Assembly: GCA_010365215.1 (NCBI GenBank)
Contig: JAAFGT010000009.1
Span: forward strand, 28,435 to 92,434
Direction of reading: 5' to 3'
Length of the DNA: 64,000 nucleotides
From: Acidipila sp.
GTDB lineage: Bacteria; Acidobacteriota; Terriglobia; Acidiferrales; UBA7541
Position 1 is the stretch's first letter; the number at the start of each line of letters is the position of its first letter. The notes beneath the pieces were generated by a model. That model was not told where the DNA came from, did not search any database, and worked only from the letters and a program-made list of their open reading frames with translations. Of this stretch, positions 50,905 to 59,997 are shown in pieces. The position numbers were made by a program, and so were the translations under genes.

Positions 50905-52836
50905 GTGCTTCTCCGGTTGTATCGGAGCAGAGGCGTAATTCGCGTGAGCGACTGGATAGGGCGAGATAACCGGCTGCCCTCGAGCCGTCTGGCAATCGTC
51001 TCCTACACGTTTGTGGGGATGATTGCGCTTCTGCTGTTCGGTTTCTGGAAACTGCAAGTCCTGGATTACTCCTACTATTCGCAGCTCGCCGAGCGTAATC
51101 GCGTGCGCTCGATTCCCATCATCGCGCCGCGCGGGCGCATGCTCGACCGCGATGGCCACGTGCTGGTGGACAACTATCCATCGTTCAGCGTGCTGCTGTT
51201 GCGTGACGATATGGAGCTGGTCTCCAAGCACGTGGACCAGATCGCCGAAGGCCTGGAGATTCCGCTCGAAGATTTGAAGCAGCAGATCGAAGACGCCAGC
51301 GGCCAGCCGCGTTTCAATCCCATCATCGTCAAGCCGGAAGCATCGCAGGCAGACATCGCCTTTATCGAATCGCATCGCGCCGATCTACCTGTGCTCGAAA
51401 TGCTCATGGTGCACCGCCGCCGCTACGCGCCGGGCGGATTCATGGCCCACGCCATCGGTTACGTGGGCGAGGTTACCGAGAAGGACATCGAAAACAGCCA
51501 CGGCGTTTTGCGCTCCGGCGACATTTCCGGAAAATCCGGACTGGAGCGGCAGTACAACGACGCGCTGATGGGCGTGGACGGCACGCGCCGCGTGATCGTA
51601 AACAGCGTCGGCCGCGAAGTTGGACGGCTGCAGCAGAAAGACGCGGTGGCCGGCCAGCCGATCAAGCTGACCATCGATTACGACCTGCAAGTGGTGGCGG
51701 AAAATTCGCTCGGCGCCCAGAATGGGGCCGTGGTGGCGCTCGATCCGCGCTCCGGTGAAGTGCTGGCATTCGCCAGCCATCCCGCTTTCGACCCTAACGT
51801 CTTCGCCATCCGCGTCGGCCACGAGCAATGGAAAGAAATGAACGAGGACCCCGACAAGCCCCTGCTCGACCGCGCCATCCAGGCGCAGCTGGCACCCGGT
51901 TCGGTGTTCAAGATTGTCATGGCCACGGCCATGCTGGAATCGAAAGCTGTGCCCGAAGATTTTTCCGCGTTCTGCACCGGCGCGGAAACTTTTTACGGCC
52001 GCCCGTTCAAGTGCTGGATTTATGGCAAAGGCTCGCACGGCCACGTGACCCTGCATGACGCTGTTGTGCACTCCTGCGACATATTTTTTTACAACTTGGG
52101 CAAGCGGCTGGGCATCGATCGTATTTCCTACTTCGCCACGCAACTCGGCCTGGGCCGCCGCACCGGCATCGACCTGCCCGGCGAGCAGGAAGGCCTCATC
52201 CCTTCTGAAGATTGGAAGCAAAGAGTTTTCAAGCAGAAGTGGTATCCCGGCGAAACGATTTCAGTGTCCATCGGTCAAGGCGCGGTGACCACCACGCCCT
52301 TGCAGATGGCCCACACCATCGGTGGTATCGCCCTGGGCGGCGTCTTCAAGCAACCGCATCTATTGCTCGATGCGAAGGATGTTGGCGAAAAGCGCTTTCC
52401 ACTCACCGAAGACACCACCGATAAAGTAACCCGAGCGATGTTTGACGTGGTCAACGAGGCAGGCGGCACAGCGCACCTGGTGCATCTCGAGGGCATCGAA
52501 TTCTGCGGCAAGACCGGTTCCGCCCAGGTAATTGGAAATGAAGCCAAGCAGCGTGCGGGGAAGGGCGCGGGCAGTTACAAGGACAATGCCTGGTTCGTAG
52601 GTTACGCGCCGCGGCGCAATCCGGAAATCGTGATCGCCGTGCTGGTGCAGAGCGGCATGCATGGAGCCTCCGCCGCCGCGCCCGTCGCGCGGGACATCCT
52701 CAAGGCGTATTACGATAAGAAATCTCACAAAGACCAGAAACAGTTGACGGTCGACTTGCTTCGCGAACCGAAGGGCGCCGAAACGCCGCAGAGATTGGCG
52801 AGTTCGGTGGTAGGTGGCGCAGGCAAGAGGCAATAG
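50905..52836 (+). CDS. mrdA: Penicillin-binding protein 2 (elongation transpeptidase)
   Basis: Cross-links peptidoglycan in the elongasome with RodA. 643 residues from GTG 50905; GTG 50944 (VSDWIGRDNR) is an equally plausible start, neither with a strong Shine-Dalgarno. One TM at about 34-53 (LAIVSYTFVGMIALLLFGFW). The N-terminal pedestal has IAPRGRMLDRDGHVLVDNYP. Transpeptidase motifs: S333 in APGSVFKIV (SxxK), S390 in VHSCDIFFYN (SxD/N), K536 in FCGKTGSAQV (KTG). The C-terminus is a polar tail. Confidence 0.96.
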   Translation: MLLRLYRSRGVIRVSDWIGRDNRLPSSRLAIVSYTFVGMIALLLFGFWKLQVLDYSYYSQLAERNRVRSIPIIAPRGRMLDRDGHVLVDNYPSFSVLLLRDDMELVSKHVDQIAEGLEIPLEDLKQQIEDASGQPRFNPIIVKPEASQADIAFIESHRADLPVLEMLMVHRRRYAPGGFMAHAIGYVGEVTEKDIENSHGVLRSGDISGKSGLERQYNDALMGVDGTRRVIVNSVGREVGRLQQKDAVAGQPIKLTIDYDLQVVAENSLGAQNGAVVALDPRSGEVLAFASHPAFDPNVFAIRVGHEQWKEMNEDPDKPLLDRAIQAQLAPGSVFKIVMATAMLESKAVPEDFSAFCTGAETFYGRPFKCWIYGKGSHGHVTLHDAVVHSCDIFFYNLGKRLGIDRISYFATQLGLGRRTGIDLPGEQEGLIPSEDWKQRVFKQKWYPGETISVSIGQGAVTTTPLQMAHTIGGIALGGVFKQPHLLLDAKDVGEKRFPLTEDTTDKVTRAMFDVVNEAGGTAHLVHLEGIEFCGKTGSAQVIGNEAKQRAGKGAGSYKDNAWFVGYAPRRNPEIVIAVLVQSGMHGASAAAPVARDILKAYYDKKSHKDQKQLTVDLLREPKGAETPQRLASSVVGGAGKRQ

Positions 52837-52899
52837 CGCAATCATAAGAGCTTGAGCAAAAGATGCGGCGAACGCATCTATTCAGGAATTAAGCAGAGC

Positions 52900-53991
52900 A
52901 TGATCCGCGAACGCAACTGGTGGAAAGATTTTGACTGGGCCATGCTGGCCCTGGCACTGGCCATCTGCGCCGTAGGGTTGGTGCAGATCGATTCGGCCAC
53001 CCGCGGCTCGGCGTTAGCTGGTCTGCAGTGGAAACAGCTCGGCTGGATTGCCATGGGGCTCGCCGGAATGTTTCTAATCTCCCGCATCGATTACCACGCC
53101 ATCCTCGAGCAGGCTCCGATTCTTTATCTTCTGGCGCTCCTGGCGCTATTTGCCGTTCTCGTGCTGGGCCACACGAAATTCGGGGCGCGCCGGTGGCTGG
53201 ACGTTGCCCACCAATCGATTCAGGTGTCAGAAGTGGTTAAAGTGGTTATAATAATTGTGTTGGCCCGTTACTTCAGCGAATTACGGACGGAACGGCTGAC
53301 CCTGACGGATATCGCCAAAGTTGGGGTGCTGGCAGGACTGCCCATCGCCTTGATCCTGCGCCAGCCCGATCTCGGAACGGCACTTGTATTAATGGCGCTT
53401 ACCGGCGTAGGTGTTTTTCTCGCCGGCCTTGAATGGAAGCATGCAATCGCAATCGTTCTTCTCGGAGCGCTGCTACTGCCTGTCGGTTGGCACGTCATGA
53501 AGCCCTACCAGAAGCAGCGCATCCAGGCTTTTCTAGATCCGGAGGAAAACGCGCAGAGCTCCGGATATCAGACGCTGCAGTCGAAAATCGCCGTAGGATC
53601 CGGCGGTATTTGGGGAAAGGGTTTCAACCAGGGAAGTCAGAACCAGCTCGGGTATGTGCCCGTGCGCTGGGCCGATTTCATCCTGGCAGGTCTGGCGGAG
53701 GAGCAGGGCTTCGCCGGCGTGCTGGTTGCCCTGCTGTTATATATGGGTCTTCTGTTACGGCTGGTGGGTACCGCACAACTTGCCAACGATCGAGCCGGGA
53801 TGTTTCTGGTGATGGGCGTGGCGGCGGTGTTGGGATTCCACGTTCTGGTGAATACGGCCATGGTCATTGGATATATGCCCGTCACCGGGATACCACTTCC
53901 GCTGATGAGCCATGGCGGTTCGGCCACATTATTTGTGTTTATGGCATTGGGGCTGGCGATGAACGTGCGCCTGCGGCGTTTCGTCAATTGA
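52900..53991 (+). CDS. rodA: RodA, SEDS peptidoglycan glycosyltransferase
   Basis: Polymerises lipid II with PBP2. The start is taken as ATG 52900 (MIRERNWWKDFDW); a TTG at 52852 adds a polar stretch. 363 residues, about 10 TM. SEDS hallmarks: FGARRWLDVAHQSIQVSEVVK, LRQPDLGTALVLM, QSKIAVGSGGIWGKGFNQGSQ, LGYVPVRWADFILAGLAEEQG (with the catalytic Asp region) and PLPLMSHGGSATL. Follows mrdA with a short gap, a typical mrdAB pair. Confidence 0.96.
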   Translation: MIRERNWWKDFDWAMLALALAICAVGLVQIDSATRGSALAGLQWKQLGWIAMGLAGMFLISRIDYHAILEQAPILYLLALLALFAVLVLGHTKFGARRWLDVAHQSIQVSEVVKVVIIIVLARYFSELRTERLTLTDIAKVGVLAGLPIALILRQPDLGTALVLMALTGVGVFLAGLEWKHAIAIVLLGALLLPVGWHVMKPYQKQRIQAFLDPEENAQSSGYQTLQSKIAVGSGGIWGKGFNQGSQNQLGYVPVRWADFILAGLAEEQGFAGVLVALLLYMGLLLRLVGTAQLANDRAGMFLVMGVAAVLGFHVLVNTAMVIGYMPVTGIPLPLMSHGGSATLFVFMALGLAMNVRLRRFVN

Positions 53992-54079
53992 GCCCCGGCC
54001 AATTTAAGACGGAGAGTTTTGAGCCCAGCGCTACGGAGTGGCGCGGCGAAGGAACGGCTGGATCAAGAGGAAGCAGACG

Positions 54080-54274
54080 ATGACGCACCCGCAAACCAAT
54101 TCGGTGCATCCTGTTTCCGTTGCCCCGCCCGCCGTGTACTCCCTTCGCTTAGTCGCGCGCCGCGTTTCCGCGCGCTGCGGCTCATCTAGGAGTTTTCATG
54201 CCGAAAGAGCTAGTTATCTCCACCAGCCCGCACGAGACGCGGGTTGCCGTCCTCGAAAACGGCCATCTCTGTGA
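54080..54274 (+). CDS. Doubtful short upstream ORF overlapping the RNase E/G start
   Basis: 64 codons from an ATG with GAGGA 8 nt upstream. It ends 77 nt inside the RNase gene in another frame. The product (MTHPQTNSVHPVSVAPPAVY then RLVARRVSARCG) has no family look. If translated it would couple to, or compete with, the RNase start, a plausible autoregulatory device, but it may be chance. Confidence 0.2.
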   Translation: MTHPQTNSVHPVSVAPPAVYSLRLVARRVSARCGSSRSFHAERASYLHQPARDAGCRPRKRPSL

Positions 54275-57233
54275 AATCTACGTAGAACGCGAAAAGGAAT
54301 ACGCCCTTGTGGGCAGCATCTACAAGGGCCGCGTCACCCGCGTCCTCCCTGGCATGCAGTCCGCGTTCGTGGAGATTGGCCTGGATACCGACGCTTTTCT
54401 CTACGTCAGCGATGTGCTGGAAGAGGAATTGGGCGAGTACGACAGCATCGTCGCCACCGTCGAGGAAAAGGTTCAGAAAATGGAGGACCAGGGCGCGCAG
54501 CTGTTTTCGCGTCCCGCCGAGGGCACCTCCAGCGCCGTAGAACCGACAGAAGTCGTCGGCGATTCCGTTCAGCCTGTCCCGCCTGCCGCACATGCTTTGC
54601 CTGTAGCGCCATCACCATCGTACCGCCCCGCTTCAAACGCTCCATCTCCGGCTCAAGGGCAAACCCAGGGCGCGCGTCAAAATCAGGGTGGCGGATCTAA
54701 TCGAGAAGGCGGGCGCGATGGGGGACGCAGACGTTGGCGTGGCGGACGCGGTGGTCGCCCTGCGCCACGCGATGACCGGCGCGACCTGCCGCATTCGAAA
54801 TACGTTTCAAATTCTCCGTTGGACGCGCGTCCTGAAACGCCAGGCGGAAACGCGCGACCCGCGCAGGGTGGATCCCCACAAAGCGGGTCGTCGCTAGAAA
54901 GATCGCAAGACAGATCGCAAAGCAGGTCGCAGGGCAGGTCCCAAGGGGGTTATCGCGCGCCGAGCGAGTCTACGGCTTATCGTGATACTCCTTCAGCCTC
55001 GCCGGCTTCGGATCTGCCGCCCATAATTCTTCCCGGCGAATCGCTGGCAAAGTACAAGAACCGCCCGCCAGCAATTCCGGTAGCACAGGCGACTCCTCCC
55101 GCTGCGCCGCCTGCTTCGTCGACTGAACCGACCGTCAGTCACGAAATTCATCACGACCTTGTGCGCGAAGTTGAGCATGAAGTTGAGCACGAACTTGCGC
55201 AAGGCGTTGAGCACGACTTTGCCCAACCGTCCCCGCCCGCTACGCAGCCTGTGACGCAACTGGAACCGGAAACACGCCGGCCCGAGAGTGCGGAAATACC
55301 TACGCCCCGCTGGACCGCGGCAACTCCTGCTGAATCCCCGGCGGAAACCGCAGCAAGCTCATCCCACCATGTCGAGCCGACCTCGGAACGATTCCCGGGA
55401 CTGCTCACTCGCGCGGGATCGGATCGTGCGAATCGCACCCCGGAATCTTCTTACGCAGAAACCGAGACGCCCTCTCTGCCTCCGGTTCAGGAGCATCATC
55501 ACACCGAGCAGGTCACCGATTCGCGTCCAGCTGAATCGCACGGCGCCGGATCCCGCGACGTGGATTTGCACGCAGCGGATTCGAGCAGCGAGGAACTCCA
55601 CGCCAGGGATGAACACCACCTTTCCGAAGCCGAGGCCGCAGCGTTGCTGGAAGCCGCCGCGGAAGACGCCGAGGCGGCCGTACTCGCCGACGACGAAGAG
55701 ACTCGCCTGGCAGAGGCCGTCCCCGAGCTCGACGAAGAAGGTGACACCGACCGGCAGATTCGCGAGGACATTTTTGAAGCGTCAGGCCAAGGTGCCGGCG
55801 CCCACGACGAAGAGCACGCGAGTATTAGCGACGCAGCCGCCGATGCTGTCGCCGACGCCGCGCATGATCAGGCCATGCAGCCGCACATCGAACTCAGCGC
55901 ACGAGTCCAGGATAACCAGCAGCAGCGCTTGCAGCGCCCGCAGCGCCAGGGAGCGCCGCCGCGGCGCGGCGGCGGCCGCCCTCAACACGGCCGTTCGCAA
56001 AGCCGCCACGACGCACAACGCGGTCGCGGCCAATCGATCTCCGACCTGCTCAAGGCTGGGCAGGAAATCATCATCCAGATCGCCAAGGAGCCGTTAGGCA
56101 AAAAGGGCGCGCGCATCACCAGCCACGTGGCACTGCCCGGCCGTTTTCTGGTGTATATGCCCACGCTCGAGCATACCGGCGTCTCTCGAAAGATCAGCTC
56201 GCCGGAACAGCGCTCGCGCCTGCGCCACCTGGTCTCGCAGTACAGCGCTACTTTCCCCGGCGGCTTCATCGTGCGCACGGCGGCGGAAACCGCCAGCGAT
56301 GACGAAGTGCGTGCGGACATCGAATATCTGGGCAGCACGTGGAAGGAGATTCGCGCCCGCTCCGAGCAACGCCGCGCGCCTTCGCTGTTGCATCGCGACC
56401 TGAACCTGGTCGAGCGCATCCTGCGCGACTATTTCAGTCCCGACTTCTCCGCCATCTGGGTCGACAACCAGGATGAATTCGCGCGCGTGCTGGAATTTAT
56501 CGGACGCTTCCAGCCCGGGCTGGTCAGCCGCGTGAAGCTGTATACAAAAGACGCGCCCATATTTGAGGAATTCGGAATCCAGCAGGAGATCGACAAAGCC
56601 CTGCGGCCCAAGGTCTGGCTGAAATCCGGCGGCTATATCGTCATCAACCACACCGAAGCGCTGGTGGCCATCGACGTCAACACCGGGAAATTCGTCGGGC
56701 GCGGGTCGACGCGCCTGGAAGACACCATCGTGAAGACCAACGTCGAGGCGGTGAAGGAGATTGTCCGCCAGATCCGGCTGCGCGATCTGGGCGGCATCAT
56801 CATCGTCGACTTCATCGACATGGAAGAGCGCAAAAACCGCATGAGGGTGATGCAGGCGCTCGAGGAAGCGCTGCGCGACGACCGCGCTCCGTCCAAGGTC
56901 CTGCCCTTTAACGAATTCGGCCTGGTGGCCATCACCCGCAAGCGCACCAAACAAGCGCTGGAGCGCGTCCTCTGCCAGCCTTGCCCGTACTGCACCGGAT
57001 CGGGAATGGTCAAATCCGTACACACCATCTGCTACGAGGCGCAGGCCGAAGCGCGCAAGATGGCTGCGGAAATTGACGCCGCCAGCGTTACCTTGCGTGT
57101 TCACCCGGAAATTGCCAAGGCGCTCAAAACCCGCGAGGCCGCGCTGATCGATGAGCTCGAGCAGTGGATCAAGAAGAGCGTAATTATTCAGGGCGACCCG
57201 TCGCTGCACTGGGAACAGTTCGACATCTACTAG
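54198..57233 (+). CDS. rng: Ribonuclease E/G with a very large insert inside the S1 domain
   Basis: 1,011 residues; AGGAG lies 5 nt before the ATG. Residues 1-75 are the start of the RNase G/E fold and S1 domain (LVGSIYKGRVTRVLPGMQS, AFVEIGLDTDAFLYVSDV). The S1 domain resumes at about 613 (SISDLLKAGQEIIIQIAKEP). In between lie about 535 residues of low-complexity sequence: an R/G patch (GGRRRWRGGRGGRPAPRDD), R-S-Q repeats, V-E-H-E repeats near 325, acidic stretches near 500-540 and a second R-rich patch near 590-610. The DNase-I-like catalytic domain is intact: D826 in LVAIDVNTGKF and D871 in IIIVDFIDMEERKNR; zinc link CQPCPYCTGSG. It processes rRNA and mRNA; the insert may be the RNA-binding or scaffold part that in E. 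coli sits at the C-terminus. Downstream of rodA. Confidence 0.95.
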   Translation: MPKELVISTSPHETRVAVLENGHLCEIYVEREKEYALVGSIYKGRVTRVLPGMQSAFVEIGLDTDAFLYVSDVLEEELGEYDSIVATVEEKVQKMEDQGAQLFSRPAEGTSSAVEPTEVVGDSVQPVPPAAHALPVAPSPSYRPASNAPSPAQGQTQGARQNQGGGSNREGGRDGGRRRWRGGRGGRPAPRDDRRDLPHSKYVSNSPLDARPETPGGNARPAQGGSPQSGSSLERSQDRSQSRSQGRSQGGYRAPSESTAYRDTPSASPASDLPPIILPGESLAKYKNRPPAIPVAQATPPAAPPASSTEPTVSHEIHHDLVREVEHEVEHELAQGVEHDFAQPSPPATQPVTQLEPETRRPESAEIPTPRWTAATPAESPAETAASSSHHVEPTSERFPGLLTRAGSDRANRTPESSYAETETPSLPPVQEHHHTEQVTDSRPAESHGAGSRDVDLHAADSSSEELHARDEHHLSEAEAAALLEAAAEDAEAAVLADDEETRLAEAVPELDEEGDTDRQIREDIFEASGQGAGAHDEEHASISDAAADAVADAAHDQAMQPHIELSARVQDNQQQRLQRPQRQGAPPRRGGGRPQHGRSQSRHDAQRGRGQSISDLLKAGQEIIIQIAKEPLGKKGARITSHVALPGRFLVYMPTLEHTGVSRKISSPEQRSRLRHLVSQYSATFPGGFIVRTAAETASDDEVRADIEYLGSTWKEIRARSEQRRAPSLLHRDLNLVERILRDYFSPDFSAIWVDNQDEFARVLEFIGRFQPGLVSRVKLYTKDAPIFEEFGIQQEIDKALRPKVWLKSGGYIVINHTEALVAIDVNTGKFVGRGSTRLEDTIVKTNVEAVKEIVRQIRLRDLGGIIIVDFIDMEERKNRMRVMQALEEALRDDRAPSKVLPFNEFGLVAITRKRTKQALERVLCQPCPYCTGSGMVKSVHTICYEAQAEARKMAAEIDAASVTLRVHPEIAKALKTREAALIDELEQWIKKSVIIQGDPSLHWEQFDIY

Positions 57234-57366
57234 GGTGCTGCCTTAGTATCAGATAACGACTAAACGAGCACTGACTTGCCTGCCGGCGGTTTTCGCAGGC
57301 TGCGAATCATCACTCGACTGAGCGTGGTACCCTTGTCCAGCATCCGTAGCGGAGTCGAGAAAAAGT

Positions 57367-58122
57367 ATGAAAATGACGCCGTCATCACTTGCCGGGACGC
57401 TGTTTGCTGTGATTCTGCTGATTCTTATTTTCAAGGTTTTGGTAAGAGGCCAGATCCTCCCACCGCACGAATTTGCGTATGGCACGGCCCTAAAGAATTG
57501 CGACGAAATCCCAGCGCGGATTGACCAGTTTCTTTCACTGGAGGGTATGGACCCAAACCAAGTGAACATTCAGACATTTGTCGGAAATACCAGCGCCGAT
57601 AATCTAAGGCCTTTGGTCGCATACATTTCTTCTCAAAAAGACCGCCATTTTAAGCCGTTACTGGCAGAGCTGAAGAGCATCGACCAATTGTCGAATCAAA
57701 AAGAGAAGGCAATCCAACTTGTGAAAGCTCTTCTTCCGTACAAAGACGCACTAAGAAACGAATCAGAACAGGACACGACCATCGTTTTTGTTTATTACGC
57801 TTTGAAGCAGCCGTCGAAACTTTCTGAAGGAACGAGGGCAAAGGTCAGTAACTTAATAAAACAACTTGATACTTCCAAGCAGTCTACTGACTTTGATTCT
57901 GGAAAATGTCCAAAGAACTATCTGGTTGGCAATATCAATATTTACCCTCTGGCACTTGAAAACACGTCGTGGCACAGCAGCGTGGAATTTGCTTCCCCTA
58001 AGATGGCCCCAATATTAGAAATTAGATTCATGGGACTTAAGGGCGTGTTCAAGTACATGTTGGACGAAATGGCCGCAAAGACCGGACAGTCGTTCATGCA
58101 TGTGGATGGCGAGTCAATATAG
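57367..58122 (+). CDS. Orphan membrane-anchored protein of atypical base composition
   Basis: 251 residues, one N-terminal TM (SLAGTLFAVILLILIFKVLV), then a helical, K/S/N-rich extracytoplasmic part (LKSIDQLSNQKEKAIQLVK) and a beta end. Codons with A or T in the third position are frequent compared with all neighbours, suggesting recent transfer. No family is recognised. GGAG lies about 14 nt before the ATG. Not part of a visible operon. Confidence 0.75.
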   Translation: MKMTPSSLAGTLFAVILLILIFKVLVRGQILPPHEFAYGTALKNCDEIPARIDQFLSLEGMDPNQVNIQTFVGNTSADNLRPLVAYISSQKDRHFKPLLAELKSIDQLSNQKEKAIQLVKALLPYKDALRNESEQDTTIVFVYYALKQPSKLSEGTRAKVSNLIKQLDTSKQSTDFDSGKCPKNYLVGNINIYPLALENTSWHSSVEFASPKMAPILEIRFMGLKGVFKYMLDEMAAKTGQSFMHVDGESI

Positions 58123-58315
58123 GTTCCAGGCAAATGTGCCGGATCAGGCGTAACTTACTTCGGCCAACGCGAGTACGGGGCGTTCGTTGCGGTCGGCGTG
58201 AGCCACATTGCCGTCGCGTGGCTGGCGGTGGTCGGGCGGCCCCTTAACCGGCAACAGCGCGCCCAGCTTTAGGAAGTCTTGGACCACGCGAGCCGGACAG
58301 TCTAGGCGCGGGCGG

Positions 58316-58927
58316 CTAATCCGCGGTCATGCGTTGCTCTTTGAACGGGTCACCATAGATGTGGTAACCGTTGCTTTCCCAGAAACCGGGAGCGTCGGCG
58401 GCCAGGAATTCAATCCCGCGCACCCACTTCACGCTTTTCCACGCATACAGGTGAGGCACCACTAGGCGCAGTGGAAATCCATGCTCAGGGGATAATGCGG
58501 CGCCGTCATGCCTCAGCGCAAACAGCGTTTGCGGCCGCAACAGATCCGCGAGCGGCACGTTGGACGTGTAGCCCTGCTCGGCATGGACCATCACGTACCT
58601 GGCCGCGGGCTTGATGCCCGCCAGCTTAGCCACTTCCGTGAACGGCACGCCTTCCCAGCGATTATCGAACCGGCTCCAGCGTGTGACGCAGTGCATGTCC
58701 GCGGTTACCGGGCGCATGGGCAAACTGGTGAAGTCCGCCCAGGTCAAACGTACCGGTTTCTCGACGAGTCCGGAAATTTCGAAATTCCATATGGCGGGAT
58801 CAAATTCCGGCACCGTGCCTTCGTGCAGCACCGGCCACTTCAGCGTCAAAGCCTGCCCCGGCGGCAGCCTTCCAGCGGCTTTCATTTCTCTTTCCCGCGT
58901 TTTCCGTTCGGTAGAGTTCTCAAACAT
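58316..58927 (-). CDS. Molybdopterin-dependent oxidoreductase (sulfite-oxidase fold), cytosolic short form
   Basis: 203 residues forming a single sulfite-oxidase Moco domain. The Mo-ligand Cys is C80 in TADMHCVTRWSRFDNRW. Other blocks: NFEISGLVEKPVRLTWADF, YVMVHAEQGYTSNVPL, PLRLVVPHLYAWKSVKWV, and the end FWESNGYHIYGDPFKEQR. Related to MsrP/YedY but has no Tat signal and no heme partner gene next to it, so it probably works in the cytoplasm. The N-terminal 15 residues are highly charged. The substrate is unknown. Confidence 0.9.
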   Translation of the reverse strand: MFENSTERKTREREMKAAGRLPPGQALTLKWPVLHEGTVPEFDPAIWNFEISGLVEKPVRLTWADFTSLPMRPVTADMHCVTRWSRFDNRWEGVPFTEVAKLAGIKPAARYVMVHAEQGYTSNVPLADLLRPQTLFALRHDGAALSPEHGFPLRLVVPHLYAWKSVKWVRGIEFLAADAPGFWESNGYHIYGDPFKEQRMTAD

Positions 58928-59043
58928 TTTAATCGCTCGCTTTTTTACAACGCCGTTTCAGGTTTGCGCGGCGCTTCCGGACGCCCACAAACCGTATGCT
59001 ATGATGCTCATCGAAGCCAGATGATTCTCGCCGGGAGCCGCCG

Positions 59044-59997
59044 TTGAGCGCCGCAATCCTGAATGGCAACCTGATCCGCGACCAGATCTATTCCGAGTTG
59101 CGCGCGGAAATAGCGGCGCTGCTGGCGGCGGGCGTGCGCCCCGGGCTTGCCGCCGTGCAGGTTGGCGACAATCCCGCGTCCAAACTTTACGTCAGCAGCA
59201 AAATCGCCGCTTGCGGAAAATTGGGCCTGGCCAGCTTTCACATCACGCCTGCCGCAAGTTCTACGACCACTGAATTGCTGGCCGTAGTGAACGAGCTGAA
59301 CCGGCGCGAAGATGTGGACGGAATTCTGGTACAGATGCCGCTGCCTGCCCATGTGGATCCAAAAAAGATTCTGGATGCGGTGAATCCGGCCAAGGACGTG
59401 GACGGATTTCACCCCTTAAATGTCGGGCGCCTGGTGGCCGGGCGACCGTCTTTTGTCCCCTGCACGCCGGCAGGGGTAATGGAAATTCTCCGCCGCAGCG
59501 GCATTACCATGGAGGGAGCCAACGCCGTAGTGATGGGGCGCAGCGATATCGTGGGCAAGCCCATGGCGATGTTGTTGCTCCACGCCAATGCCACGGTGAC
59601 CGTATGCCACTCGAAAACTAAAAACCTTGCAGAAGTTGCGCGGCGTGCCGACATCGTGGTGGCCGCGATGGGACGCGCCGCCATGGTCACTGCCGATTAC
59701 ATTTGCCCAGGAGCGACGGTGATCGACGTGGGACAAAACGTGGTCACCGACGCCGCCGAGGCGATGCGCATCTTTGCAAATTTCCCCGATAAAATGGCCG
59801 CGTTCCACGCGAAGGGCAGCGTGCTGGTAGGTGACGTCCATCCCGACGTGGCGCATATTGCGGGCGCGATCACGCCGGTCCCGGGCGGCGTCGGCCCGCT
59901 GACTATCGCCATGCTCATGTCCAACACCGTGAAAGCTGCCCGCCTCCGACGAGGAAGTGGCACTGCCTGGGCAGCGCAGCATGTGGCGCGAAGCTGA
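59044..59997 (+). CDS. folD: Methylene-tetrahydrofolate dehydrogenase/cyclohydrolase
   Basis: Interconverts methylene-, methenyl- and formyl-THF. TTG start with GGGAG 6 nt upstream. 317 residues. Catalytic blocks: VGDNPASKLYVSSKIAACGK (the Lys in the YxxxK-like motif), VDGILVQMPLPAHVDPKKIL, PCTPAGVMEIL, VVMGRSDIVGKPMAMLLL (NADP binding) and PGGVGPLTIAMLMSNTVKAA. The last 20 residues, rich in R and A, extend past the usual end. It overlaps coaE by 1 nt. Confidence 0.95.
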   Translation: MSAAILNGNLIRDQIYSELRAEIAALLAAGVRPGLAAVQVGDNPASKLYVSSKIAACGKLGLASFHITPAASSTTTELLAVVNELNRREDVDGILVQMPLPAHVDPKKILDAVNPAKDVDGFHPLNVGRLVAGRPSFVPCTPAGVMEILRRSGITMEGANAVVMGRSDIVGKPMAMLLLHANATVTVCHSKTKNLAEVARRADIVVAAMGRAAMVTADYICPGATVIDVGQNVVTDAAEAMRIFANFPDKMAAFHAKGSVLVGDVHPDVAHIAGAITPVPGGVGPLTIAMLMSNTVKAARLRRGSGTAWAAQHVARS

